Source of the DNA: Ochotona curzoniae | Lineage: Eukaryota > Chordata > Mammalia > Lagomorpha > Ochotonidae | Direction of reading: 5' to 3' | Assembly: GCF_017591425.1 (NCBI RefSeq) | Contig: NW_024467121.1 | Span: forward strand, 15,760,707 to 15,824,706 | DNA: 64,000 nt | The notes under the pieces: model-generated | Database searches by the model: none | The model's input: the letters and a program-made list of their open reading frames with translations, nothing else | Told to the model about the DNA's origin: nothing | Made by a program: the position numbers and the translations under genes | In this document: piece after piece, positions 23,966 through 36,211 of the stretch | How positions within the stretch are numbered: position 1 is the first letter of the stretch | Layout: each line of letters begins with the position of its first letter

Positions 23966-25511
23966 ACTGCATTCTACCACCTGCTCAGCAGGTCATAGGA
24001 AGGGTGTGGCAGAGGGTCAGAGGCTTAAGGAAAAGGAGAATGATAATAATTAAAAATAACTGTGCATATAGTTTCAGTTAAGCCAAATTCCTTGACTAGA
24101 ATCTTTACATTGGCAAAGATGGAAGAAAAAGTAATAGAAAAATTATGAGAAATGATTTTCTATTTAGTTGAGAGCACTAAAGGAAAACTTTTTTTTTAAT
24201 GACAAAACATGATTTCAGGCTACAGAAATTCCTACAGAAATTTTTTGTTTTTTTTCACTTAGAAACATAAAAACAGAATCTTGGCCATGTTGATTCAGTC
24301 GCCTTCCATTCAACCATTTATTGACCTAAATTGTTACTCAAATGTGGGTTCCTTATGACTCCAGCAGCCTCACCTTCTCATTTCTCTTTCTTCTTGATCA
24401 CCTATGGAAGAAAAGAGAGAAGGTCACTGGGTGACAGCCCTGCTTGATAGCCAGAGCCTGAACTGTCATGTTTGGGCTTGCCTCTTTGATAATTAAACTT
24501 TTCTCAAGTAAATATGAATACTTCAGTAAAACATTCTGTTTTTTAGTATATTGTCACATTGAATGTTTTTGGGAACTTTTGTTCTCAAAAGACTTCCTGC
24601 AGTTTGTATCACAGGTACAGTGCAGTTTCCAGGGTATTCTTTTGTTGGCAACTCCTGTACTGTAAGAAATAGATAATTTTCTCCTTTTTGACTCAGTCAA
24701 GCAAGATTATAATAGAAGTAAAAGAAAATATTTGCATTATTACAGAGTTATTTGCAATAGGAAATATATTAAGATCTTTGGATAAAGCATTCTAAAAAAA
24801 TCAAAAGAAATTATAATCGTATTAACATATTTCTGTAACAGTGCAGGTTGGTTCTCCTGAACGTAATTTTTGCGTATTGCTCTTGATGGTGTTTTAAAGT
24901 TTGTTTCCATTATTTTCTTATCCGCTGCATTTTTGCTAATTAAACTTTTTATTGCTTCTTCATTACGCAGACATAAAAATAATTCAGATTATTATACCAA
25001 ATATTCAATTTTAATATAATCAGTTCTAAATTATAATATATTTAAAACACCTTTGCATCTGTCTTTCCAACCCATAACTACTTAATGTGTCTGTAACTAA
25101 AGGGAGATTTCAATACAAAAGCCATAAATGATAATTGCTTTATACACCAAAATCCAATTTTCCTCCATATTCCCATACAATTAGAGCAAACAGAAGAGAT
25201 GATATTTAAATTCGCAATTTTACTTGCCAAATTGCAACTCTCCATATTGCATACTAGTGCATAGTCAATGTGATTGGTGTTGGCCTTTTAACAGAACTAA
25301 GTAGGCATGGCTCAGGAGAGACTAATTAAATATGAATGATTAATATGCTATTGTAGGATTTGCCACTCTGGGAAATTGCTTCATCATTTGGAATTATGGA
25401 AGTTCTCCCAGTTTGTTCTGTTTAGAAATATAGCCTTTTGATTCTGTTACTTGAATCACATTTCAAAAATTTAGTTGAGTTAATGATATATAACATGTGG
25501 AAAATTTAAGA
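23966..25511. other. Unassigned AT-rich sequence
   Basis: T-rich runs near 24190 and 24243. No gene, RNA or repeat recognised. Confidence 0.4.
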
Positions 25512-25793
25512 AAGATAGAGAGGGAAAGATGTAAGAGATCTTCTACCTACTGGTTCAATTGGCAAATGGCTGCCATATTTTGGGCTGATGTAGGCCAAAG
25601 CCAGGAATCTGAATTATCCCTAGGTTTCCCAAGTGGGAAGTAGGGAACAAGATATTTGAGCGGTCTACTGTCTTCCCAAGTATAGTTTCAGGGAGCTGGT
25701 TTGGAAGTGGAGCATCTGAGATTCAAACAGGTGCTTCCATGTGAGGTACCAGTGTTACAGGCAACAGTCTTACTTGCATTGAAACACTGGCCC
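25512..25793 (-). mobile_element. Old C-type SINE, antisense
   Basis: AAGATAGAGAGGGAAAGATG, TACTGGTTCAATTGGCAAAT, AGGGAGCTGGTTTGGAAGTG, GAGATTCAAACAGGTGC and a closing TTGAAACACTGGCCC show the antisense order of an older C-SINE. Confidence 0.7.
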
Positions 25794-26414
25794 TTTGTAA
25801 TTCAGAAATCTCTGTATGAATAACTCTTCAAGTCTCAAAAGGATTACTTGTGTAATGTCGTAAATTCCCATGTCTCTTTTCCATCTGAATGATATATGTG
25901 TAGTTTTTGAAAACAATACTATCAAACACAAATAAGTTATAAAAAGAAATAACAATGCCAACATTGTTAGGTGAGAATGCCAGGAAAAAGTTTACATAAT
26001 CTTATTTAGGTCATTTTGAAACTATAAGAGACACTGTGTGATGGACAAGGTTCTGTAGGAGTTTTGAGTAGAGGGTGCCAGATTATGATATTGGACCAAG
26101 CACTGGAATCCCTCTAAACATATGGTCTCTGTTTTGTCCTTATTGCCTAACTCTAGCCTTTCAACCTTCATCTGACAGTAGGTTAAGGTAATATGCTTTT
26201 GGATTGGCATGGAAGAGAATTTGTATCCTCAGCTAATTCAGAAAGTAAAGCATGAATATAAGAGCAAGAAATGCATCAGTAGAGATTTAAGGAAGATTAA
26301 AGAAGATGAAGACGTGGCTCAAACCAACCCCGACATTTTATTATGAGATTTTGAAGGTAATAGTGATGAAATTTTTACTGATAATAATTCCTGGTCTTGT
26401 CCAATGGCTTACAT
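25794..26414. other. Unassigned sequence
   Basis: No gene, RNA or repeat recognised between two SINEs. Confidence 0.4.
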
Positions 26415-26682
26415 GGATCATGTCCCAGTTGCTCCCCTTCCATCTAGCTCCCTGTTTGTGGTCTGGGAAAGCAGTAGAGGATGGTAGTAGTGCTCGGGAT
26501 TCTGCATCCACATGGGAGACCTCTAAGACATTCAAGATTCCTGGATCCTGGCACTGGATTGACTCGACACCCTGGTTGTTGGGGCCACTTGTGGTCAACC
26601 AGCAATGGAAGACTTTTCTTTTTCTCCTTTCTGTAAATACACCTTTCCAATATAAAGAAGTAAGTCTTTAAAAAAAAATAAC
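26415..26682 (+). mobile_element. CSINE, sense, diverged, head missing
   Basis: CCATCTAGCTCCCTGTTTGT, GTCTGGGAAAGCAGTAGAGG, TGCATCCACATGGGAGACC, GATCCTGGCACTGG, GGGGCCACTTG and a CTTTCCAATATAAAGAAG...TCTTTAAAAAAA tail. The 121-codon frame at 26306-26671 mostly reads through this SINE. Confidence 0.8.
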
Positions 26683-27610
26683 AAAAAGAAATTTTCTTAT
26701 ACTTTCTAGAGTCCCTCTGACATATTTTTTCTAATCTTGGTGTCTCTTCAATATCATTCAAAGCCCTAACATTCTTCCTAATTCTTCAGTTATAATTCTT
26801 GTGTCTGTAGTTGCATTTCCCTAGTTTTTCATTTAATCTTCTTGTTTTGAATAAGTATGTTTTATTTCTGGAGTAAGGGTTCTTGGAAATATTGATAGTA
26901 GCAGAGAATACTTATTCTACCTTGATAATGAAGCCAGTTTCCATGAGAATACAATTCAAAACTGGAAAACATTTTTTTAAAATAATTTCATCAATTATTG
27001 CCATAAAATTAGATTACAAATGTTCATTTTACTGATGAAACGATATGAATTTGAACATAAATATTTTTCAAAAACTAATTAATTCATCCACTAATTATGC
27101 CTCATCCTTAAGGTAAGTGAGCCAAATTAAAACATTAATTAAGATCTTTAGATTTTAATTTTCAATGGATATTATTATAGCACTGAAAGACAGTTTTCAT
27201 CATTTATTAAAATGAACATACAACAACAATAAAAATCCTAAGCGAGTTAGAAATGAATAGGAATTCTTTTAAACTAATGCAACATATAAATTGGACGCAT
27301 ACAATGACCTATTGATAGTAAAATATTTGAAATATTCTCTTTAAAAGGATCAAAATTGAAATGTCCAATTTTCAGCATTTTCTTTTTCATTCTGTAGAAT
27401 TCCACATACTTCTCTTCATCAGCGTGTTTTTGCTTTCTAAACAGTTCTTGATTCATGAAGGTTATCACTTCCACTACATATCTGAAGATTTAAAAATACT
27501 AATTTTAAAGCTCTCGAAGGATGATCCTTGGCCTTAATTAGTTATGGCAGTTGCAGGCATTTTAGAAGTGTTTCAGTGGATAGAAGAATTTTGTCTGTTT
27601 CTCTACTTTC
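26683..27610. other. Unassigned AT-rich sequence
   Basis: No gene, RNA or repeat recognised. The 66-codon minus frame at 27274-27474 is unsupported. Confidence 0.4.
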
Positions 27611-27625
27611 AAGAAAAAGAAATAG

Positions 27626-27947
27626 GACCTAGCGGCTAAAGTCCTTGCCTTGAACGCACCAGGATCCCATATGGGCATCAGTTCTAATCCCAGCTGCTCC
27701 ACTTCCCATCCAGCTCCCTGCTTGTGGCCTGGGAAAGCAGTCGAAGATGGCCCAAAGCCTTGGGACCCTGCACCCGCATGAGATACCCCAAGGAAGTTTC
27801 TGGATCCTGGCTTCGGATCAGCATAGCATCAGCAGTTGCGCTCACTTGGGGAGTGAATCATCAGATGGAAGATCTTCTTCTCTGTCTCTCCTCCTCTCTG
27901 TATATCTGACTTTCCAATAAATAAATAAATAAATAAATCTTTAAAAA
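27626..27947 (+). mobile_element. Young CSINE, sense, with 15-bp TSD
   Basis: Starts at GACCTAGCGGCTAAAGTCC (the first ~10 bp of the head are missing) and runs to a complete tail with a (AATA)n stretch. An identical 15-bp TSD AAGAAAAAGAAATAG flanks it at 27611-27625 and 27948-27962. This defines the insertion exactly. Confidence 0.95.
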
Positions 27948-27962
27948 AAGAAAAAGAAATAG

Positions 27963-28415
27963 ATACATAAAATAAATCTGAGGTTCATAAAATCAGAGAA
28001 TGATGGTTGCTAGGAACTGGTGTGGTGAAGGAAGTGGGGATATTTGGGAAATGCTAGAACTTTCTTTTTGAGTAGGAATTAGTTCTGAAGGATCATTGCA
28101 GAGTATGTTGATAATTAACATTGTGTTGTACGCTTGAAGTTGTTGACAGAACATATCTTAAATTTTTTTACCACCACAAAAAACAGGTAAGGTCATGGGT
28201 ATGCTAATAAGCTTTATTCATTCTCACAATGTAATCATATATCAACATATCACATTGCACACTATGAGTATTTATAATCTTTGTCAATTATACCTCAAAA
28301 AAGTTAAGAAACAATACAAAAATGTTTCTGAATCACAGAGAAGAGAAATTTGTAGAATTCCACTTGTAAATCATTGTTGCAATGTTTTTTAGAATAAAGT
28401 ATGTGCAATGTTTTA
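27963..28415. other. Unassigned AT-rich sequence
   Basis: No gene, RNA or repeat recognised. Confidence 0.4.
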
Positions 28416-28472
28416 AAAGATGTATGTATCATTTTACTTGGAAAGACAGTTACAGTAAAAGAGAACTATAGA

Positions 28473-28519
<47 letters not shown>

Positions 28520-28813
28520 GGAGAAGAAGAGAGAGAGAGAGAGAAAGAGAGAACTTCTAATCGATGATTCACTCCCGAATTGGCTACAACAGCCAGAGCT
28601 CGTTTGATCTGAAGCCGGGAGTCAAGAGCCTTCTTTGGGTCTCCTTCATAGGTGGAGTGGCCCAAGGGCTTGAGCCTTCTTTTGCTGCTTTCTGAGGCTC
28701 TAAGCAGGGAGGTGGATCAGGAAGTTGAGCAGCCAGGACAGAAATTGGTACCCATATGGGCTGTTGATGCAGTCAGACGGAAGATTAGTTGGCTACGTTA
28801 CTGTGCCAGCCCC
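28416..28813 (-). mobile_element. Old C-type SINE, antisense, with embedded CA repeat
   Basis: TTAAAAGATGTATGTATC at the left, then (CA)n, a GA-rich run, GATGATTCACTCCCGAATTG, CTGAAGCCGGGAGTCAAGAG, GGCCCAAGGGCTTGAG and GGTACCCATATGGG, ending TGTGCCAGCCCC. The simple repeats lie where the CT-rich tail of the SINE sits. Confidence 0.75.
28478..28517. repeat. (CA)n microsatellite inside a SINE
   Basis: About 20 uninterrupted CA units, followed at 28519-28551 by a GA-rich run. It arose within the pyrimidine-rich tail of the antisense SINE that contains it. Confidence 0.95.
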
Positions 28814-30392
28814 AAGTGTGCATAATCTGTTATGTATTTTCCTCATGATTATAGATGTGTGTTGGGCTGGGAGTTTTACTTGTTCCTTGATAAATATGAA
28901 ATGGACTAGGGTCACATCTACATCAGCGAGACGGAGTCATCTATCAAGTTATCTACAAAATGTGGCTTTTGAATGGAATAAATTAACTTTCTAGAATGTC
29001 CAAACAATCTCTTAAGCTTCTAAATTAGTGACAGTTTAGATGTGAATTTGTGGTAATAGATATTTTATTATATATTTCTGAGAGATTAAAGTGTTGACTT
29101 CACTGTATAGATAAGCATCCAGTACTGTCTTACTGGATGCCCTTACTTCAGTTCTGGCCAACTTGAATTGATCACAAGTTACAAGGAATTAATAATACAA
29201 AAAGGAAATTTTTATTATCTTTTAAAATAGCATAAAGCATTTGTGAGTACAATTCTTTCAGGGATGCTTTTCAAAAGATCCATTTTTCCAATATTAATCT
29301 GTTACACTGTGAAATATTGGAAACTACTATTTGCATTACACATACAGAAGATATCTTCTCTTACAGATGTATCATTCCCATTTAGTAGTAGTTGTTTCTA
29401 GAATTAATATGTGTTTCATCAAACCAAATATGAGAAATTTGGGAGAAACAGAGTATTCAAAAATAGTGGAAATTTCCTGTGTTTAAGTCATATGCTGGTA
29501 CTTATGTCTGCATTAGCATCCTTGAGACTTGTGTGGATAGAGTCAGTTAACTCTCACAAGGGCGTAAATATACAAGTTATTGCCTCTCCTTTCTGTCCTC
29601 ATGCAAGACTTTCTCAAGTTTAAGCTTGTGGGTGACCAATCAGTATAATTCATCATGTCAATCACTTTGTGCCAAAGTTTAACACAGCAAAATGACTCTT
29701 CCTTATCTCTCTTAATATGGGGCTAAAGGATAATTTTTCAATGCTCTGAAATTTCCATTGTTAAAAGACACTGGCCAAAACAAAATCTGATTTGACCTTC
29801 AATCAAGGAACAGAGGAACCTGCTGCCACCTGCAGTTCCTCCCCTCTAGTTGAGTGCCACCTTCACCAGAAGTCCCCACGGAGGCTCCAGGAGATAAGCT
29901 TCCACTTTCCTGCTTGTATACCATCCGGTAGAGTGCCAGGTGGAAAGGCAAGAATCACCCTCCAGCCTTGCTCTCAAAAAGAAATCAATGAGCTTTCATT
30001 TTGATTGTGTGTCTCAATATCACAATTCTCAAGACAGTTCTTTCCTAGATGGATTGCTGATAATCGGGTTTGGTTGCATTTGGGCAAGTTGATGGAAATA
30101 CTAGTAAGCAGAAACGTGCCAATTTTGAAGATGCAAATTCTTCATTTTGTTTTCTAAGAGGCTTAAATGAAGTATTTTCCCACAATATTTTCTTCTGTTC
30201 ATTTGATTTTTGGAAACATTTGTTTACGTTTGGGTTTATTTCTTACGGACTATCCAAACATCATACTTTAGAATTCTTGGCACAGGCTCCAGGAGAAGCT
30301 AACTGGTTTTCTTGAGTCTAAGTGATTTGGGCTAAATTGAGGCTGCTGCATTTTTTTTGTTTTTGAAATATTCAGTAGTTCATTGGTATGGT
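28814..30392. other. Unassigned sequence
   Basis: About 1.6 kb with no gene, RNA or repeat recognised. The stretch about 29800-29960 is locally richer in C and G (TGCCACCTGCAGTTCCTCCC), with frames on both strands that match nothing I know. Confidence 0.4.
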
Positions 30393-30403
30393 TGTTATCC
30401 AAA

Positions 30404-30449
30404 TTCTCGTCTACAGCCATTCCACCCTGAATGCGCCCAATCTCGTCTG
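30404..30449 (+). pseudogene. 3'-truncated 5S rRNA retropseudogene with 11-bp TSD
   Basis: Positions 30409-30449 match the first 41 nt of vertebrate 5S rRNA with about four mismatches (GTCTACAGCCATTCCACCC, then GAATGCGCCCAATCTCGTCTG). An identical 11-bp repeat TGTTATCCAAA lies at 30393-30403 and 30448-30458, so the 5S piece, with five extra bases TTCTC in front, looks like one small insertion. There is no A-tail and no clear 3' half of 5S. It is too short to be transcribed as 5S because the internal promoter is missing. Confidence 0.8.
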
Positions 30450-30458
30450 TTATCCAAA

Positions 30459-32794
30459 GTATCCTATTCTTTGGTGGGATTAGCACCAAACTGGTTTGGT
30501 TTGGGAATATTATCATTTGCTAATAATGTGTTTTAGATTTTCTCACATGATTTAAGGTGGTAATTACAACATATCATCTCAAGGTAATAAAAACGCACAA
30601 TACACAGTAAGCCAAGTTTTATTCAAGCCTTTAGTAACCTTGAATTTCTTCCAGGTCTTTTTAGGGGAAATTTTTACCCTCAAGGAATGGGGAAGTTGGC
30701 CTGGAACACCCATTAAGAGTAAGGAGGGCTTGATTCCCGGTGCATAACAATGAGCTTTGCTGTTCAAACATTTCCTTTGATTTTACTTTAGTTGACTGAA
30801 AAAAAATCATTGTTTTGCGTTGTTGTCCTGAATGAAATATGGAATATCTGTACCTGATAGGTACTTGATATTAATCAGTCATTTCATCTTTGTGCTGTCA
30901 CTACGCTTTCTCACAATTTGTGTTGAGATACAACACAACTTATTGGTGCAAAAGATGCACATTGAGTGAAACAGTACTGTGATGCACTCTCTGTTTTAAT
31001 GACTTTCAGATTATCCTGAGTCTTCCACTTATGAATTTTCCTAGATCTTCCATTCTTTTCTCAGAGGTTAAGGGTGATACAATATATTAAAATTCCCTGA
31101 AACATGAGTGCTGACATTGGCTGACACTAAAAAAACAAATAAATAAATAAAATGACAAATATAAGGGCTGGAATTTTGATAGTGTCCTGGAAGAGAAACT
31201 TGAGTAGCTAAAGGCGTTTCAATTTGTCACTTAAAAAACAACTGGAAGAGAAAGATAGTATGTGTTAGATTAGGATCCCAACGACAAAACTGACTTAATC
31301 AACAACTTGGCCTATAGGTGGTTTCAGGAATTATTTTACATTCTGATTCAAGAATACATTTCATAATCAGCATTAAAATAGGTAGCTTAACTTATTATCT
31401 ACTTTGCTATTTTTATACACATAGGCGTGCGCACACACACACGCGCACACACACGCACCACTCCAATAAAATACTGGAACTGTTATCCTTGCTTTATAGG
31501 TCACATATCAATTACTCACTGTTGGTATGCTACTTGCCCCAGTACTTCACTTGACTATCAACTGTCAAAAACCTTTCATTTTTTATCTGTTCTGTAGCCT
31601 ATTGATTTTGAAGGTAGTTCAAGGAATGGCTAATCAATTTGAGCACAGAACTATTGAAGCCGAGGATTCATGAAAGACTGTTCTCCCAAGATTTAGGAAA
31701 ACTACTAAGGGTGGGTAGGGTGGTATCTGAGCTTTCTCCATTAAGCATCATACCTAACTCTCAAAACATGTTCCATTCCAAATTTTAAACCTGAGGCAAA
31801 CAGGGCTAATGGGGTTAAAGGGTTGCAGGACAGTGAGTTTTAAGAAGAATGAAAATAGCATAAGGGTTGTTTAGGCAAGTTTCTTCCCCTTTCAGGATGT
31901 TGCATTCTTAGCCCATTTACAGTTACACTGAGAATCACAAGGGAGACTGGGTGAAGGGTTGGGTTGGATTGTCAAAGTTATACAAGGGCTGGTGCTGAAC
32001 TTGGTAGTCCAGAGATTGAACCTCTAGACTCTACACAATTTTTAAATGCTGTAGCAGCTCTGGGATAGCCAACACAACATTCTGCTTAGACTGCCACGCT
32101 TCTGAGCATTCCACAATATTGACTTTTTGAAGTAGCTATGGACAGTGAGCAATGAAGAAATGAGCCATAAAGCTAGAATGAGAAAAAAAATTTCATCTTT
32201 AAAAAGGTTCAGATATCCGTGGACCCTGTGTGAGCAAAGCACTGTACCACCGTGTTGTGCCTCCCCCGTTGTTAATCATATAAGATTCTGCTTAAATTCA
32301 GAAAGCACATCTAACACAGCAAAGTCAGTATAGTCCTTAAAATCTTCCCTGAAGACTTCTAGTTATTTTTATTCCAGTATTGTTGAGGAATTATAGACAT
32401 GTATAAATTGCATGTGTTATGCCATGCACTAAATTAAAACATCTCTTACCTCATATAGTTAGCTTTGTGTGTTGGATGGTGCTAAAAACATTTCAGATTT
32501 ACTCTTTTAGAACATTTCAGGGATATAGTAGAATATTATCAATTGCATTCACTGTGCAGTATAGTATATTTGAAGAATTAATTCAACCTCAAAAACTTAA
32601 ATTCCTACTCTTGGATGAACATCTCCCCATTTCTTTTATACCCAATAGCTGCCTGTTATGTTTTTTGTAAATCTGAGACTAATCTGTATTTTTTACAAAT
32701 CTGAGTGTAAAGAATGTACACTTGATGTCTTTAGAGGAAATCATAAAAGAAACAAGTGAGAGCAAAACAAATCTATTTTTGCTTAGTTGCTGTA
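30459..32794. other. Unassigned sequence
   Basis: About 2.3 kb without recognised genes or interspersed repeats; contains a short CA/CG-alternating run at about 31431-31456. Small frames such as 30579-30767 have no features. Confidence 0.4.
31431..31456. repeat. Short interrupted CA repeat
   Basis: Alternating purine-pyrimidine run GCGCACACACACACGCGCAC with CG interruptions. Confidence 0.85.
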
Positions 32795-32819
32795 GAAGTA
32801 TATGCATTTACATTACTTG

Positions 32820-33156
32820 AGCCCAGCATGGTGGCCTAGTGGCTAATGTCCTTGTCTTGAACGTGCCATGATCCCACATGGGCACTGGTTCTAATCCTGG
32901 AAGCTCCACTTCCCATCCAGCTCCCTGCTTGTGGCCTGGGAAAGCAGTCAAGGACGGCCCAAAGCCTCGGGACCCTGCACCCGTGTGGGAGACCTAGTAG
33001 AAGTTCCTGGCTCCTGGCTTCATTCAGATCGGCTCAGCTCAAGCCATTGTTGCCACTTGGGTAGTGAATCATCAGACGGAAGATCTTCCTCTCTGTCTCT
33101 CTTCCTCTCTGTATATCTGACTTTGCAATAAAAATAAATAATTTTTTTTTAAAAAA
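32820..33156 (+). mobile_element. Young CSINE, sense, full length, with 25-bp TSD
   Basis: Begins AGCCCAGCATGGTGGCC and runs to ...TTTGCAATAAAAATAAATAA plus a mixed T/A tail. TSDs lie at 32795-32819 and 33157-33181 (25 bp, two mismatches; both contain ATATGCATTT). The body is close to the young consensus. Confidence 0.95.
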
Positions 33157-33181
33157 GAAGCATATGCATTTCTATTACTTG

Positions 33182-36177
33182 TTTTCTTCTAGTTTGGGAG
33201 CGTGATATTCAGTGTATGAATTAATTACCCATGATGATGAATGAGGCTATTGAAGGCCTTATAGTGCAGCCATAGAAGCAGGGAAGCACTGAACTGTCTT
33301 GAAGGTTAGCATATTCACTAAGTCACCCTTCTTGGTCTTATTACTTAAAATCAGTCACCTGCATATTCTGAATATGTTTCCTTATTTGTTAAGCAGAAAA
33401 TGTATGTATACACTTAACAGAATCAGTATAAGGGACCAAGAAGATGATAATGAAAGTGTATTTTAAAAGATATACCTGAAAACAAAAGCATTGGAAGGTG
33501 CCCATTTGCTTTGCAGCACAACTGCCCAAAAGCCACTAAACCTATTTTAATTCAGTTAAATTAGACATGGAATTTATGACACCAAAAATGAATGTGTTAC
33601 CCAGATTCTCACAAGTATGTAGGGATACGAGGACCTTATTCTACAATTTTGTCACATTGTATTTATTTCTGTATCATGTAAATTATACAAACCCTTACAA
33701 TTTCTTTGAAAAGTGAACTTCTTTTTTCTTACTAGAAAATTAAAACTTTCAGTAAGATGGATGCAAACTGGTTTCTTTTCCTTTTCTATATCCTGTTAAA
33801 GTTACTGTAAGTGGATACATAGCAAGTATCAGCAAGGTTAGCAGCGAAAAGACCATTGCAGGTAGAGAAAGAATTGAGTGACGACATGGAATGAGGTACA
33901 TGCTTATAGTGCTCAGTTATTTGTGTATATGTGGAAAGGGATTCCTGCACAAGAATACATCAAGAAAACACAGACAAGGAGGAGACATGAGCAAGGGGCT
34001 GGGAACCTTTGGAAAACATCAAGTAGGGTGAAACAGTGCGTTAGATCCCCACGAGACACGAAAGTAAATGATTTTGAGCTTGAACAGGATGGATACAGAA
34101 AGATGAGTGAGGAATTCTTCATCAAAATTCAGACTGGAGACTGAAGACCTGAGTGGTATCATTAATTGACTGAATGAAGTCGATGAAGCAGATGTGAGAA
34201 CCAGAAAGTCAACATTGTCATAAAATGTAACTGACAGTGTGGTAGGTGAGCGAGGTTGCCCACTTGGCAGTTCCATGTGATTCAAGAACTAAGTAAGAGG
34301 TTGAGAATGAAAAATACGTTTGGAAATCACTGGTTCATTCATGAACATTTGACATCATGAGAGCAGATGGTGCTGCTCATGATTGACTTGAATGATGGAA
34401 CTGAAAATTTCGATGTTCTATTTCAGTATGTGTGAGATTGTCAGGACAGGTTCTTGCCGTGGTCTGACCACAGACTTCTAGGGTCTGTGTTTACTCATAG
34501 AAGAAGTGTATTTTGGTGACACCTGTTTTTAAATAGCAGATTTGAATGCCTAAACTCAGATTTAAAAGATCAGTCTCAGAAAACGACCACGGTCTTGGAA
34601 TTCGGGAAATTCAAATGCCCTGGCAGTTGTTTTGAACCAAGTTTTCATTTGTTCATGTAATACCTCAGCTGGCTGTTGGCAGGAACTTGTAGATTTTGAA
34701 ATGAAAAGAGACTTCTAAAGCGTTGAAAACACAGAGATTCTTTGCTAGGATCTGCTAGTCTCAAAACAGCATACAGAATTACACTCGCTTTTTGATTTCC
34801 AACACATACTAAGAGCCACCACTGTTAGGATTTCAGTGAAAGTGACAGCTCCCTCTTCCAGACAGAAGAAGATGAAATTCATGAGAACAAAGTATGAAAA
34901 AAAAACCTATAGGGTTTGTAACTATGTCAATAAAAGCAACAAAGAGGCAGGGTGTCATGATTGTATTGTTGAACTGGCATTGATTGTATGCACTGTGATC
35001 TGTCATTGAATCTATCTGAAACTCAAGTTCCACATCCATAAATGGGGAGAATCATAATTCTCTTGTTTTCCTGTGAGGAGAGAATGGCATCAAAGATGTA
35101 AGTTGTCTAGCCTCTGGAAAGTCCCTAATAATACGATTAAGCACTATTAATGCTTGTACTAAGAAACTTCGTGGAGCCAGAGATTCATAAACTCTCAACA
35201 AGCAGCTCACTGAGATAGCTGAAGGCTCTAAAATCTTTTTTACATCCTCAGATTCCCAGTGGAGGGTCTGAGCTGGGCTAAAATGATTATGTTATTTTTT
35301 GTGCTGAAACTTATTTTCCTGGAAGATATTTCTCAAGAAGATGAAAGCTTTTGTAATTTTCAACCTTTAAAAATCAATTATTCTTGAGTTTTTTTCATTT
35401 ACAAAAAGCATCAAATTAATTCCTACGGAATTTCCTTTTCTATGATCAACAAGCAGGTCAGCTGGTAGAGGAAGCGATAGTCCAACAACATGGTGAATTG
35501 CCCCTCAAAGTTCCAATAGTCTTAATTCTTTATAATTCTGTTCTGAAAATTAACATCTCTTTATAAATTCTTTCAAATCATGGTTTCTTAATAAATGCAT
35601 GAATGAGAATACATTGATATTCAATTCACGTTACAGAGTTTACATGTTACAATTCTGCATAGAAAAAAACGCCTTAAAATCCAGAAGCCCTGTCCAAAAT
35701 GTTGTTCATTTCCACAACACATAGAATACCTTCTAACAGAGGAGGAATCATTACAGCCCACATCATTCATTATATGCAATCTTTCTGCCTTAGCCTTTAG
35801 ATTTTCATGTGCACCTTAGGAAATCATGTGGTGATAGATATGAACCAGCACCTGGAGGTAGACTTTGTGTTAGTCTGTAACCTGTGTTGAGTTGCTATCT
35901 TCCCACCCAATAGCCCCCCACCCCCGCCACTTCCTTCCTTTCCTCTTCTCTTTTTTTCTTTCCAAAACAGTACATCTTTGGAAATTGAGAATATTCAGAG
36001 AACAGAACTCATAAATCAAGTCATTATCATTAATAATCAAAGTGAGACATTGTAAGAAATAGCGAATTAATCACAACTGGCAGGTGAAGCTACTTACAGA
36101 CTGTGCTTTCTGCATACTAAAGAGAGCAGAGTTTGCTCCAGTGGAATGTGCTCGCTCTCTCTCTCTACATATATATG

Positions 36178-36211
<34 letters not shown>

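Noticed and set aside
28401..28665. Frames with His-Thr or Cys-Val repeats
   Set aside because: Translations of the (CA)n array in a SINE, not a repeat protein.
30459..30515. Possible 3' half of 5S rRNA after the 5S match
   Set aside because: Only weak similarity (for example TTTGGGAATATTA), and the 11-bp direct repeat already closes the insertion at 30458.
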